Positions 8,049 to 15,002 of a DNA stretch of 22,010 bases are shown one piece after another (position 1 is the first letter of the stretch; the number at the start of each line of letters is the position of its first letter). The notes below the pieces were generated by a model. It searched no databases and had not been told where the DNA came from. It saw nothing but the letters and a program-made list of their open reading frames with translations. The translations under genes and the position numbers were made by a program. Source of the DNA: RPQJ01 sp035554635 (lineage in GTDB: Bacteria; Pseudomonadota; Gammaproteobacteria; Steroidobacterales; Steroidobacteraceae); NCBI GenBank assembly GCA_035554635.1, contig DATMIB010000165.1, positions 1-22,010 on the forward strand. The letters are read 5' to 3'.

Positions 8049-9245
8049 ATGACCCGATCCGTACTCGCTGGCGCAATCGCGCTGACCCTCGTTGCGCCGG
8101 TGGCCGCCATCGCACAGAGCAACCCGGAGCTCGAGGCACTCAAGGCGCAAGTCGCGGCGCTCAACCAGAAGATCGTGGACATGGAGGCCCGCGAGGTCGA
8201 AAAGGCCAAGGTCGCGAAGGAAGCTACCGCCGCGCCGGCCCCCACCGCCAAGGAAGCCAAGCCAGCGTCCAGCTGGACGGACAAGGTCGCCGTCACGGGC
8301 GACTTCCGCTACCGCTTCGACGGCATCGACGAGGAAGGCAAGGACTACTCCGGCAAGCAGAGCCTGCGTGCCCGGCTCAACGTCAACGGCAAGATCAACG
8401 ACACGACCAACGTCGTGATGCAACTCGGCACGGGCGGCTCCAATCCGCGCTCGCAGGAAGCCACGCTGAGCGGCGACGGCAGCGCCAAGGAAATCACGCT
8501 GCGCCAGGCGTACGTGAACTGGAAGCCGCTGCAGGACTTCGCGGTCACCGCCGGCAAGATGCCGACGCCGTGGACCGTCAACCCGATGGATTACTTCCAC
8601 GACACCGATTACTACCCGGAAGGCATCGCCGTGAAGTACGGCGCCGCGACCGGTTTCCATGCCTCGGGTTTCTGGACGCAGATCGCCGAGCGCGGCAGCT
8701 TCAGCGACGAATCGTCGATGCTCGGCGCCCAGGTCGGCTACGCGAACGACCTGTTCTTCGCCAACGTCGCCTACCAGGACTTCCAGCGCATGCAGGGCTA
8801 CAACCCGTGCTACACCGGCAGTAACTGCAACGGCAACACGCTCGTGGGCGGCCTGCTCGCGAACGACTACAACCTGATGCAGGCCCGCGCTGGCGTGAAA
8901 TTCGCGGGCGTCACGGTGTTCGGCTCGTGGGACCAGAACCTCGAGGCCGATGTCGAAGACACGGCGTACAGCCTCGGCGTCATGTACGGCAAGGTGGCGG
9001 ACACCGGTTCGTGGTCGGTCGGGGCCTTGTACCAGGACGTCGAAAAGGACGCCCTCTACGGGGGGATGCTCGACGCGACGTTCGCCGGCGGCAAGACCGC
9101 GCACGACGGCTACGTCCTGACCGGCGCCTACGGCCTGTCGAAGAACTGGTCGGTCACCGGCTTGTGGTTCGTCAACAGCGTCGACAAGACCGGCGCCGAG
9201 CACGACTACGACCGGTTCCAGGTCGACCTGCTCTGGAAGTTCTGA
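8049..9245 (+). CDS. Putative outer-membrane porin
   Basis: A 398-residue protein with a clean Sec signal peptide (cleavage after about residue 22, AIA-Q). A short coiled-coil segment (about 24-60, NPELEALKAQVAALNQK onward) and an Ala/Pro/Lys linker precede the barrel. The rest is made of alternating amphipathic strands such as VTGDFRYRFDGI, LRARLNVNGKIND and LMQARAGVKFAGVTVFGSW. It ends in VDLLWKF, a terminal phenylalanine of the kind recognised by the Bam machinery. It resembles the family of 'putative porins' with an N-terminal coiled coil. Two cysteines in YNPCYTGSNCNGN could form a disulfide in an extracellular loop. An AGGTAAG ribosome binding site precedes the ATG. It is probably monocistronic; the permeating solute is unknown. 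Confidence 0.85.
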   Translation: MTRSVLAGAIALTLVAPVAAIAQSNPELEALKAQVAALNQKIVDMEAREVEKAKVAKEATAAPAPTAKEAKPASSWTDKVAVTGDFRYRFDGIDEEGKDYSGKQSLRARLNVNGKINDTTNVVMQLGTGGSNPRSQEATLSGDGSAKEITLRQAYVNWKPLQDFAVTAGKMPTPWTVNPMDYFHDTDYYPEGIAVKYGAATGFHASGFWTQIAERGSFSDESSMLGAQVGYANDLFFANVAYQDFQRMQGYNPCYTGSNCNGNTLVGGLLANDYNLMQARAGVKFAGVTVFGSWDQNLEADVEDTAYSLGVMYGKVADTGSWSVGALYQDVEKDALYGGMLDATFAGGKTAHDGYVLTGAYGLSKNWSVTGLWFVNSVDKTGAEHDYDRFQVDLLWKF

Positions 9246-9265
9246 GGAACTCGCCCACGCGGAGC

Positions 9266-9310
9266 GGCCGCCATCCGGCGGTCGTCTCCGCGGAGACGAC
9301 CGCGGCGGCC
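9266..9310. terminator. Large hairpin between convergent genes (possible bidirectional terminator)
   Basis: A perfect 26-base palindrome at 9278-9303 is flanked by a second 7-bp stem (GGCCGCC at 9266-9272 with GGCGGCC at 9304-9310) separated by a small bulge at 9273-9277. The element begins 20 bases after the porin stop and lies between the porin and the minus-strand mop gene. There is no T tract on either side, so classical intrinsic termination is uncertain. A role in 3'-end formation or transcript protection fits its position. Confidence 0.5.
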
Positions 9311-9425
9311 AGATGGCCGGACTACGGCGACGACCTCACGCGCCGTTGAAGTGGACGGTGCCGAACCCCGCGATGTCGTAACCACTGCGATGGCGACATC
9401 CGACTCCGTGACGGCCCGTTCGGCC

Positions 9426-9466
9426 CACGTCACGGCCCCCAAAGCTCCACAGGACACGGTGACGTG
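9426..9466. repeat. Inverted repeat CACGTCAC...GTGACGTG
   Basis: Eight-base arms at 9426-9433 and 9459-9466 are exact reverse complements with a 25-base spacer. The element lies 55 bases past the mop stop in mop's direction. There is no T tract. It may be the 3' hairpin of the mop transcript or a protein site. Confidence 0.45.
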
Positions 9467-9520
9467 CGCTGCACCGCGCATCGCCAGCTTTTGCGTGACG
9501 CGTTCTCCTGGCGTCCGGGC

Positions 9521-9730
9521 CTAGCCGGCGACGGCAATCATGACGTCGGACGCCTTGACCACCGCATGGACCTCGGAGCCGACCTTCAGCTTCAGCGCTT
9601 CGGCACTCTGCTTGGTGATGATCGAAGCCACCTCGACGCCACCGACGTCGATGACGACCTCGGTGTTGACGGCGCCTTCGTGCAGGCTCTTGACCTTGCC
9701 CTTCAGGACGTTGCGTGCGCTGATCTTCAT
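9521..9730 (-). CDS. Single-domain molybdate-binding Mop/TOBE protein (molbindin)
   Basis: A 69-residue protein consisting of one Mop (molybdate/TOBE) domain. It opens MKISARNVLKGKVKSL and carries the family-typical NTEVVIDVGGVEVASIIT and the SAEALKLKVGSEVHAVVKAS segment. Its length matches free-standing molbindins, which assemble into hexamers and store or buffer molybdate or tungstate in the cytoplasm. The frame is open further upstream, but the ATG at 9730 gives the exact family length and has an AGGTG ribosome binding site. It lies 89 bp downstream of menE on the same strand, so it may be the last gene of that operon or have its own promoter. Confidence 0.9.
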   Translation of the reverse strand: MKISARNVLKGKVKSLHEGAVNTEVVIDVGGVEVASIITKQSAEALKLKVGSEVHAVVKASDVMIAVAG

Positions 9731-9819
9731 GGTGCACCTCGATGCAGGCTCAGACGCCGCGAGCCCTCCGCCGCAGTGTATCCCAGTGCCGCGATGAAGC
9801 AGGGCCCGCCGCCCTTGCG

Positions 9820-11277
9820 TCACAAGCCGTTCAGGGCTCGTCGCAGCAGCTTGCCGGAAGCGTTGCGCGGCAGCGTGTCGACGAAGCGGAACTCGCGTGG
9901 CAACTTGAAACCCGCCAGCCGCTCGCGGCAATGACGCACGAGCTCGTCCGGGGTGACGGTGGCGCCGTTCACGACGACGAGCCAGGCGACGACGCGCGCG
10001 CCGAGGTCGGCATCGGCGACACCACTGACGCCAGCGTCCGCGACGGCCGGATGCTCGAGCAGCACGGCCTCGATCTCGGCCGGATAGACGTTCTCGCCAC
10101 CGGAGACGACGAGGTCGTTGCGGCGATCGAGCACGTGGAGCCCGCCGTCCGCATCCAGGTAGCCAATGTCACCCGTGTGCAGCCAGCCGCCATTCAATGC
10201 GTGCGCCGTGGCCTCCGGTGCGTGGAGGTAGCCACGCATCACGGTCGGCCCGCGCACGAGGATCTCGCCGGGTTGGCCGGACGCCGTGTCCTGACCGTCC
10301 ACGACGATGCGCACTGCGGTACCGAGCACGGATCGCATCGGCAATGCCCGCAGCGCCCCCGGGAGCGGCGGCGACGCGGTCGCCACTTGCGAGGTCGCCT
10401 CGGTGAGCCCGTATGTCGGGCAAACCGGGTAGCCGGCTGCCAGCGCCCGGTTCACCAGTTCCGGTGCGGCCGCCGCGCCGCCCAGCAACACGACGCGCAG
10501 GCCTGGCGGTGCAGATCGTGAACCGCGGACCGCCAGCAGCCGGGACAGCATCGTCGGCACCAGCGACACGGCCGCGATGTCGCCCTGGTCGAGCGTGGAG
10601 CTGACGGCGGCGGCATCGAACCGCGCGTGCAGTCGCACCGGGCCGCCGTGCAGCACGTTGCGCATCAGGATCGACAGCCCCCCGACGTGGAACAACGGCA
10701 TGCACGCGAGCCAGCGGCCCGCGACCACGTCGCCGAGGCGTTCCGCGGCGGCTCGCGCGCTCGCCTCGAAATTGCCCCACGTGAGACAGGCCCCCTTGGG
10801 CCGGCCGGACGTGCCTGAGGTGTAGAGCACCGCGAGCACCGCGTCCGCGTCGTGCTCGATCGGCGGCAGGGGTCGCGCGGGCTCCGGCAGCGTCGCGAAC
10901 TCGGGCGCGATCACGATCTCGAGCCCCGGCACGCGCGCGGCGAGGTCGGCGAGCCGCGGATCGCCCGGCGCCGCGAGCAGCAGCGCGACGCGCGCATCGA
11001 CGAGTTGCTGTGCGATCTCCGCAGCCGTGAGACGCGTGTTGAGCGGCAAGGCGGTGCGCCCGGCGAGCGCGACCGCGTGGAACCAGCCGGCGAACGTCAC
11101 GCTGTCGGCAAGCAGCAGCGCGACCGGCGCCTCGGGGTCGTGCGTGTTGCCCCGCAGGAACGCTGCGCCGCGACGGGCGCGTTGCGCCAGCGCGGCAAAG
11201 CTCAGCGCGCCGTCGTCGGTCTCGAGTGCCGGCGCGTCGGGCGTGCGCGCGGCGCGCCACGCCAGGTCTCGTCTCAC
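9820..11277 (-). CDS. menE: O-succinylbenzoate-CoA ligase (MenE)
   Basis: A member of the ANL adenylate-forming family that activates o-succinylbenzoate to OSB-CoA with ATP and CoA. The AMP-binding loop YTSGTSGRPKG lies at about residues 152-162. It is followed by the PTYGLTEA motif, the TGDIGYLD motif, the hinge and C-terminal domain (DRRNDLVVSGGENVYPAEIE) and the catalytic lysine in RNASGKLLR near the end. Length (about 485) fits MenE. Two GTG starts are possible: at 11283, or at 11277, which gives a 4-base GTGA overlap with the menC stop. I chose 11277 because this type of coupling recurs in the operon. Assignment to OSB rather than another acyl-CoA substrate rests largely on the men context. 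Confidence 0.9.
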   Translation of the reverse strand: MRRDLAWRAARTPDAPALETDDGALSFAALAQRARRGAAFLRGNTHDPEAPVALLLADSVTFAGWFHAVALAGRTALPLNTRLTAAEIAQQLVDARVALLLAAPGDPRLADLAARVPGLEIVIAPEFATLPEPARPLPPIEHDADAVLAVLYTSGTSGRPKGACLTWGNFEASARAAAERLGDVVAGRWLACMPLFHVGGLSILMRNVLHGGPVRLHARFDAAAVSSTLDQGDIAAVSLVPTMLSRLLAVRGSRSAPPGLRVVLLGGAAAAPELVNRALAAGYPVCPTYGLTEATSQVATASPPLPGALRALPMRSVLGTAVRIVVDGQDTASGQPGEILVRGPTVMRGYLHAPEATAHALNGGWLHTGDIGYLDADGGLHVLDRRNDLVVSGGENVYPAEIEAVLLEHPAVADAGVSGVADADLGARVVAWLVVVNGATVTPDELVRHCRERLAGFKLPREFRFVDTLPRNASGKLLRRALNGL

Positions 11278-12431
11278 ACCCACGACTCGAATCCCAGTCC
11301 GGGCCCTGCCGGCAATGTCACGAAACCCGCGTCCGCCTCGACAGGTGGTCCGACGTCAGCCGTAAACAGCTCCGCCGTATGCAGCCCGTGCACGGCCGCC
11401 GCATCGGCCCAGGCGGCCGCGCAATGCACGGCGTGCCAGGCGCCGACCGCACCATCGAGCGCATGCGTGAACACGACGTCGAGCTTCGCCGCACGCGCCT
11501 CCGCGGCCAGCGCGAGTGCGCGCAGCGGGCCGCCGAGCAGCGCCGGCTTGAGCACGACCACGTCGGCCGCGCGCGATTCGATCACGGCACGCAGCCCGTG
11601 TTCGCCGGCGACCGCCTCGTCGGCCGCAATGCGCACGGGAGTGAGGCCGCGCAGCCCGGCGAGCCCGTCGAGGTCCTCCGCGACGACCGGCTGCTCGACA
11701 TACTCGAGGTCGAACGCCGCGAGGGCCTCGAGCGCCGCGGCGGCCTCCGTCCGGGTCCAGGCGCCGTTGGCGTCGCCACGCAGGCGCACGCCGGGGCCGA
11801 GCCCTGCTCGCGCCGCGCGCACGCGAGCGACGTCGACGTCGTGCGGCACGCCGCCCAACTTGAGCTTAGCTGCGGCGTAGCCCGCGGCACGTGTCCGCGC
11901 GGCCTCCTCGCGCAGGGCATCGGGCGCGTGCGCGAGCAGCAATGCACTGCAGGCCACGCGCGCGGTTGTCGGTCGTGTGAGCGACGGGGCCTGTGCCGCA
12001 GGCGGCGCGATCCGTCGGGACTGCGACTCGGCCTGTCTCGGGCGCGGTACGACCCTTCGCGCGAGCCAGGATGCGAGCGTCACTCCGGCACGACGCGCTG
12101 CCAGGTCGCAGACGGCGCCCTCGACCGCAGCGCGTGCGACGGGATGACCCTCGAGCGAGGCTGCCACCGCGTCGAGCAGCCTCTCGGGTTCGGTCGTCGC
12201 GCCCACGAGTTCGATCCGCGTCAGCGCGGCTCGCAACGCGCCCTCAATTGCGTCGAGAGTGTCGTCGCCGAAGCCGGGCCAGGGCGAGGCCTCGCCCAAT
12301 CCACGCAACCCATCGGCATCGCGCACTTCCAGCAACGCGATCTCACGCGCATGGAATTCGCCACGTGCGGTGCGAAGCGGCCGCCGGAACACGAGCCTGC
12401 GACGTTCGAGCCGCGTGGCGATCGACCTCAA
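11274..12431 (-). CDS. menC: o-Succinylbenzoate synthase (MenC)
   Basis: An enolase-superfamily enzyme that dehydrates SHCHC to o-succinylbenzoate. The barrel residues are all present: acid/base lysines K189 and K191 (KLKLGG), metal ligands D220 (GDANGAW), E246 (YVEQP) and D271 (ADEA), and the opposite base K295 (VLKPALLGG). The frame is open far upstream, but that part is antisense shadow of menA. The likely start is TTG at 12431, giving a TTGA overlap with the menA stop and a 385-residue product (MRSIATRLERRRLVF). No ATG or GTG lies near this point. Residues about 127-157 form a Pro/Arg/Gln-rich insertion between the capping domain and the barrel, not usual in the family. Probably translationally coupled to menA. 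Confidence 0.88.
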   Translation of the reverse strand: MRSIATRLERRRLVFRRPLRTARGEFHAREIALLEVRDADGLRGLGEASPWPGFGDDTLDAIEGALRAALTRIELVGATTEPERLLDAVAASLEGHPVARAAVEGAVCDLAARRAGVTLASWLARRVVPRPRQAESQSRRIAPPAAQAPSLTRPTTARVACSALLLAHAPDALREEAARTRAAGYAAAKLKLGGVPHDVDVARVRAARAGLGPGVRLRGDANGAWTRTEAAAALEALAAFDLEYVEQPVVAEDLDGLAGLRGLTPVRIAADEAVAGEHGLRAVIESRAADVVVLKPALLGGPLRALALAAEARAAKLDVVFTHALDGAVGAWHAVHCAAAWADAAAVHGLHTAELFTADVGPPVEADAGFVTLPAGPGLGFESWV

Positions 12432-13312
12432 AGGGCCAGGCCCGCCGCGAACAGGATCGCGTACACCACCTCGAGACGGGCCGTGCGTACGAGACAGCCG
12501 TTGAGTGGCAGGCCCGTTTGCGTCCGGACCCTCTGCGCGACCTTCAACGCGAGCGGCAGCGAGAGCCAGCTCAGCATCACCCACGGACCGGTCAGGTCTG
12601 ACCACCACAGCAGTGGCGGCAGTGCATACGCCAGCGCGAGCAGCAGCACGAAGTAATGCCGCGTGGCGCGCTCGCCCAGGCGCACCGCCAGCGTGTTCTT
12701 GCCGGCGCGGGCATCGGTCTCGATGTCGCGCAGGTTGTTGACGACCAGGATCGTCGTCGCCAATGCACCGACGGGTATTGACGCCAGCAACGCAAGGGGT
12801 GAGAGCGTCAGCGACTGCACGTACGCGGTGCCGACCACCGCGGCCGGCCCGAAGAACACGAACACGGCGAGGTCGCCGAGCCCGACGTAGCCGTACGGCC
12901 GCGGCCCGCCCGTGTAGAGGTACGCCGCGGCGATCGACAGCAGCCCGAGCAGCAGCACGGGCCAGCCGGCGACGCTCGTCAGGTACAGGCCCACCAGCGC
13001 ACTGCACGCAAAGACGCCCCACATCGCGCCCTTCATCTGCTCGGGGCTGACCCAGCCCTGGTGCGTCGCGCGCGGGGGTCCGAGCCGGTCGGCGTCGTCG
13101 GCGCCGCGTTCGAAATCGAACACGTCGTTCGCGAGATTGGCACCGACCTGCAGCAACGCCGCGCCGAGCAGCGCCGCGAGCGCGGGCCCCGCCGCAAACA
13201 TGCCTTCACTCCAGGCGACGCCGGTGCCGACCAGCACCGGTGCCGCGGAGGCCGAGAGGGTGGCCGGCCGGATCGCCAGCCACCAGGCGGCGCGACCGTC
13301 TATGGACGCCAT
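12428..13312 (-). CDS. menA: 1,4-Dihydroxy-2-naphthoate polyprenyltransferase (MenA)
   Basis: A 294-residue UbiA-superfamily integral membrane protein that attaches the polyprenyl tail to DHNA and releases CO2. The first Asp-rich motif is NLANDVFDFERGADD (about residues 59-73). The second lies in NNLRDIETDARAGKNTLAVR (about 188-207). Around these are eight or nine hydrophobic helices, for example VLLLGLLSIAAAYLYT and FVLLLALAYALPPLLWW. The ATG at 13312 overlaps the end of menB by 13 bases. The open frame further upstream is shadow of menB/menH. In E. coli menA is unlinked to the other men genes; here it sits between menB and menC. Confidence 0.92.
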   Translation of the reverse strand: MASIDGRAAWWLAIRPATLSASAAPVLVGTGVAWSEGMFAAGPALAALLGAALLQVGANLANDVFDFERGADDADRLGPPRATHQGWVSPEQMKGAMWGVFACSALVGLYLTSVAGWPVLLLGLLSIAAAYLYTGGPRPYGYVGLGDLAVFVFFGPAAVVGTAYVQSLTLSPLALLASIPVGALATTILVVNNLRDIETDARAGKNTLAVRLGERATRHYFVLLLALAYALPPLLWWSDLTGPWVMLSWLSLPLALKVAQRVRTQTGLPLNGCLVRTARLEVVYAILFAAGLAL

Positions 13313-14145
13313 GGAAACTTCGAAAAGTCGGGTGGGCGCTTCTCGACGTAGGCATCGCGACCTTCCTGCGCCTCTTCCGTCATGTAGAAGAGCTGTGTCG
13401 CGTGGCCAGCGAGTTCCTGGATGCCGGCCTGGCCGTCGAGTTCGGCGTTGAACGCGGCCTTGAGGCAACGGATCGCGAGTGGGCTGTGCTGCAGGATGCG
13501 TCGGCCCCAGGCGACGGCCGTCGCCTCGAGGTCGGCGAGCGGCACGACCTTGTTGACGAGGCCCATTGCGAGCGCTTCCTGCGCGTCGTACTGCTCGCAG
13601 AGGTACCAGATCTCGCGGGCCTTCTTCTGGCCGACGACGCGTGCGAGGTACGAGGAGCCGAAGCCGCCGTCGAACGAGCCCACGCGCGGGCCGGTCTGCC
13701 CGAACCGTGCGTTCTCGGCCGCGATCGTGAGGTCGCAGACCACGTGCAGCACGTGGCCGCCGCCGATCGCGTAGCCGGCCACGGCCGCGATCACGACCTT
13801 GGGCAGCGAGCGGATCAGACGCTGCAGGTCGAGCACGTTGAGGCGCGGCACGCCGTCGTCGCCGACGTAGCCTTCGTCGCCACGGATGCGCTGGTCGCCG
13901 CCGGAGCAGAACGCGAGGTCGCCCTGGCCGGTGAAGATGATGACGCCGATCGTGTTGTCCTCGCGTGCACGCGTGAACGCGTCGATGAGCTCGAACAACG
14001 TCTTCGGCCGGAACGCGTTGCGCACCTCCGGACGGCAGATCGTGATCTTGGCGAGGCCGCCGTCGCGCTCGAAGCGGATGTCTTCGTAGCTGCGGACGGG
14101 CTGCCAGTTCGCGGGCGTCGGCGCCAGCGGACAGGTGTCGGTCAT
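13300..14145 (-). CDS. menB: 1,4-Dihydroxy-2-naphthoyl-CoA synthase (MenB)
   Basis: A 281-residue crotonase-fold enzyme that closes the ring of OSB-CoA to form DHNA-CoA. Very close to the E. coli-type sequence: AFCSGGDQ (oxyanion region, about 78-84), AGYAIGGGHVLHVVCDLT, QTGPRVGSFDGGFGSSYLAR with S157 and D159, KKAREIWYLCEQYDA and a C-terminal PDFSKFPWRP. The glycine in QTGP (G152) is the signature of bicarbonate-dependent type I MenB. The ATG at 14145 overlaps the menH stop (ATGA) and has GGAG upstream, whereas the longer open frame does not look coding. Its 3' end overlaps menA by 13 bases. Confidence 0.95.
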   Translation of the reverse strand: MTDTCPLAPTPANWQPVRSYEDIRFERDGGLAKITICRPEVRNAFRPKTLFELIDAFTRAREDNTIGVIIFTGQGDLAFCSGGDQRIRGDEGYVGDDGVPRLNVLDLQRLIRSLPKVVIAAVAGYAIGGGHVLHVVCDLTIAAENARFGQTGPRVGSFDGGFGSSYLARVVGQKKAREIWYLCEQYDAQEALAMGLVNKVVPLADLEATAVAWGRRILQHSPLAIRCLKAAFNAELDGQAGIQELAGHATQLFYMTEEAQEGRDAYVEKRPPDFSKFPWRP

Positions 14146-15002
14146 GAACGGGTCTCCTCGGCTTGAGTCGTAAAGGGGGTGGGCGCCGCGGCCTCGGCAC
14201 GGCGCAGGAAGTCGCGCACGACGGCCGCGAAGGCCTCGGGCTGCTCGACGTGCGCGGCGTGGCCGGCGTCGGGAATCGTGTGCAATTCGGCGCGCGGCAG
14301 GCGACGCGCGAGGTCCTGCGCGTGCGCGACGAAGCGCTCGTCGAGCGCACCGGCCACGAGCAGCACCGGCACTGCGACCTGTTCGAGCCATGCGTGCAAC
14401 GGCGGCTGTGCGGCGGGGCCACAGCCACGCAGTGCCGCGGCGAGTTCGTGCGGGTCGTTGCCGAGCCGCGCCGCTCGCTCGCGGGCCGGGGCGGCCGCGT
14501 CGCGCTGCAAGAGCGTGCGGAACAGCGGCTGTGCGAGCCATTCGTCGACGAAGGGCGCGATGCCGGCGGCCTCGATGCGGGCCGCGAGTCGCTCGTCGGC
14601 CTCACGCCGTGCCGCCCGTTCGGCGGGGTCGGCCATGCCGGCGCGCGCACCGAGCAGGACCAGCGAACGTACGCACTGCGGATGACGCACGGCACAGCCG
14701 AGCGCGAGCCGTGCTCCCATCGAATAGCCGAGCCAATGCGCGCGGGCATGGCCCGCCTGTTCGAGCGTCGCCAAGAGGTCGTCGACGCAGCGGTCGAATT
14801 GGTACGCGGCGCCATCTCCCCTGCGCAGCGAGGCGCCGTGGCCGGGCAGGTCCGGGGCAATCGACTCGTGGCGGTCGGCGAGCGCGGTGGCGACACCGGC
14901 CATGCTGCGGCCGCGCCCGGTGAAGCCGTGCAGCAGCACGACCGGCGTGCCCTGGCCGGTGCGTTCGAGCACAAGCGGGAGCGTCACGCTCAGGGCCGCC
15001 AC
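14142..15002 (-). CDS. menH: SHCHC synthase, alpha/beta hydrolase (MenH)
   Basis: A 286-residue alpha/beta hydrolase expected to eliminate pyruvate from SEPHCHC to give SHCHC. The catalytic triad is visible: S94 in GYSMGARLAL, D221 in AGALDERF and H248 in PDAGHAAHVEQP. The oxyanion segment is VVLLHGFTGRG, and PDLPGHG is family-typical. The start is GTG at 15002, overlapping the menD stop by 13 bases. A later GTG at 14987 is possible but would lose the first five residues. The 3' end forms an ATGA overlap with menB. MenH family members are easily confused with other hydrolases, but position between menD and menB supports the call. Confidence 0.9.
   Translation of the reverse strand: MAALSVTLPLVLERTGQGTPVVLLHGFTGRGRSMAGVATALADRHESIAPDLPGHGASLRRGDGAAYQFDRCVDDLLATLEQAGHARAHWLGYSMGARLALGCAVRHPQCVRSLVLLGARAGMADPAERAARREADERLAARIEAAGIAPFVDEWLAQPLFRTLLQRDAAAPARERAARLGNDPHELAAALRGCGPAAQPPLHAWLEQVAVPVLLVAGALDERFVAHAQDLARRLPRAELHTIPDAGHAAHVEQPEAFAAVVRDFLRRAEAAAPTPFTTQAEETRS

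Noticed and set aside
7848..9203. 451-codon minus-strand open frame
   Set aside because: Antisense to the porin, which has a signal peptide, barrel strands and a C-terminal phenylalanine. The reverse frame shows no domain.
9206..9481. 91-codon minus-strand frame between mop and the porin
   Set aside because: It overlaps the end of the porin and the big hairpin, and its second half is Arg-rich shadow. The first part does not match any family I recognise.
10852..12656. Two long overlapping plus-strand frames across menE/menC
   Set aside because: Both oppose genes with intact active-site motifs, and their composition is shadow-like.
12432..13022. N-terminal extension of menC to 13022
   Set aside because: It would run antisense-free but out of frame through menA and has no MenC-like sequence; the TTG at 12431 is the natural start.
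13313..14974. N-terminal extension of menA to 14974
   Set aside because: This part of the frame is an out-of-frame reading of menB and menH; MenA homology begins at the ATG at 13312.
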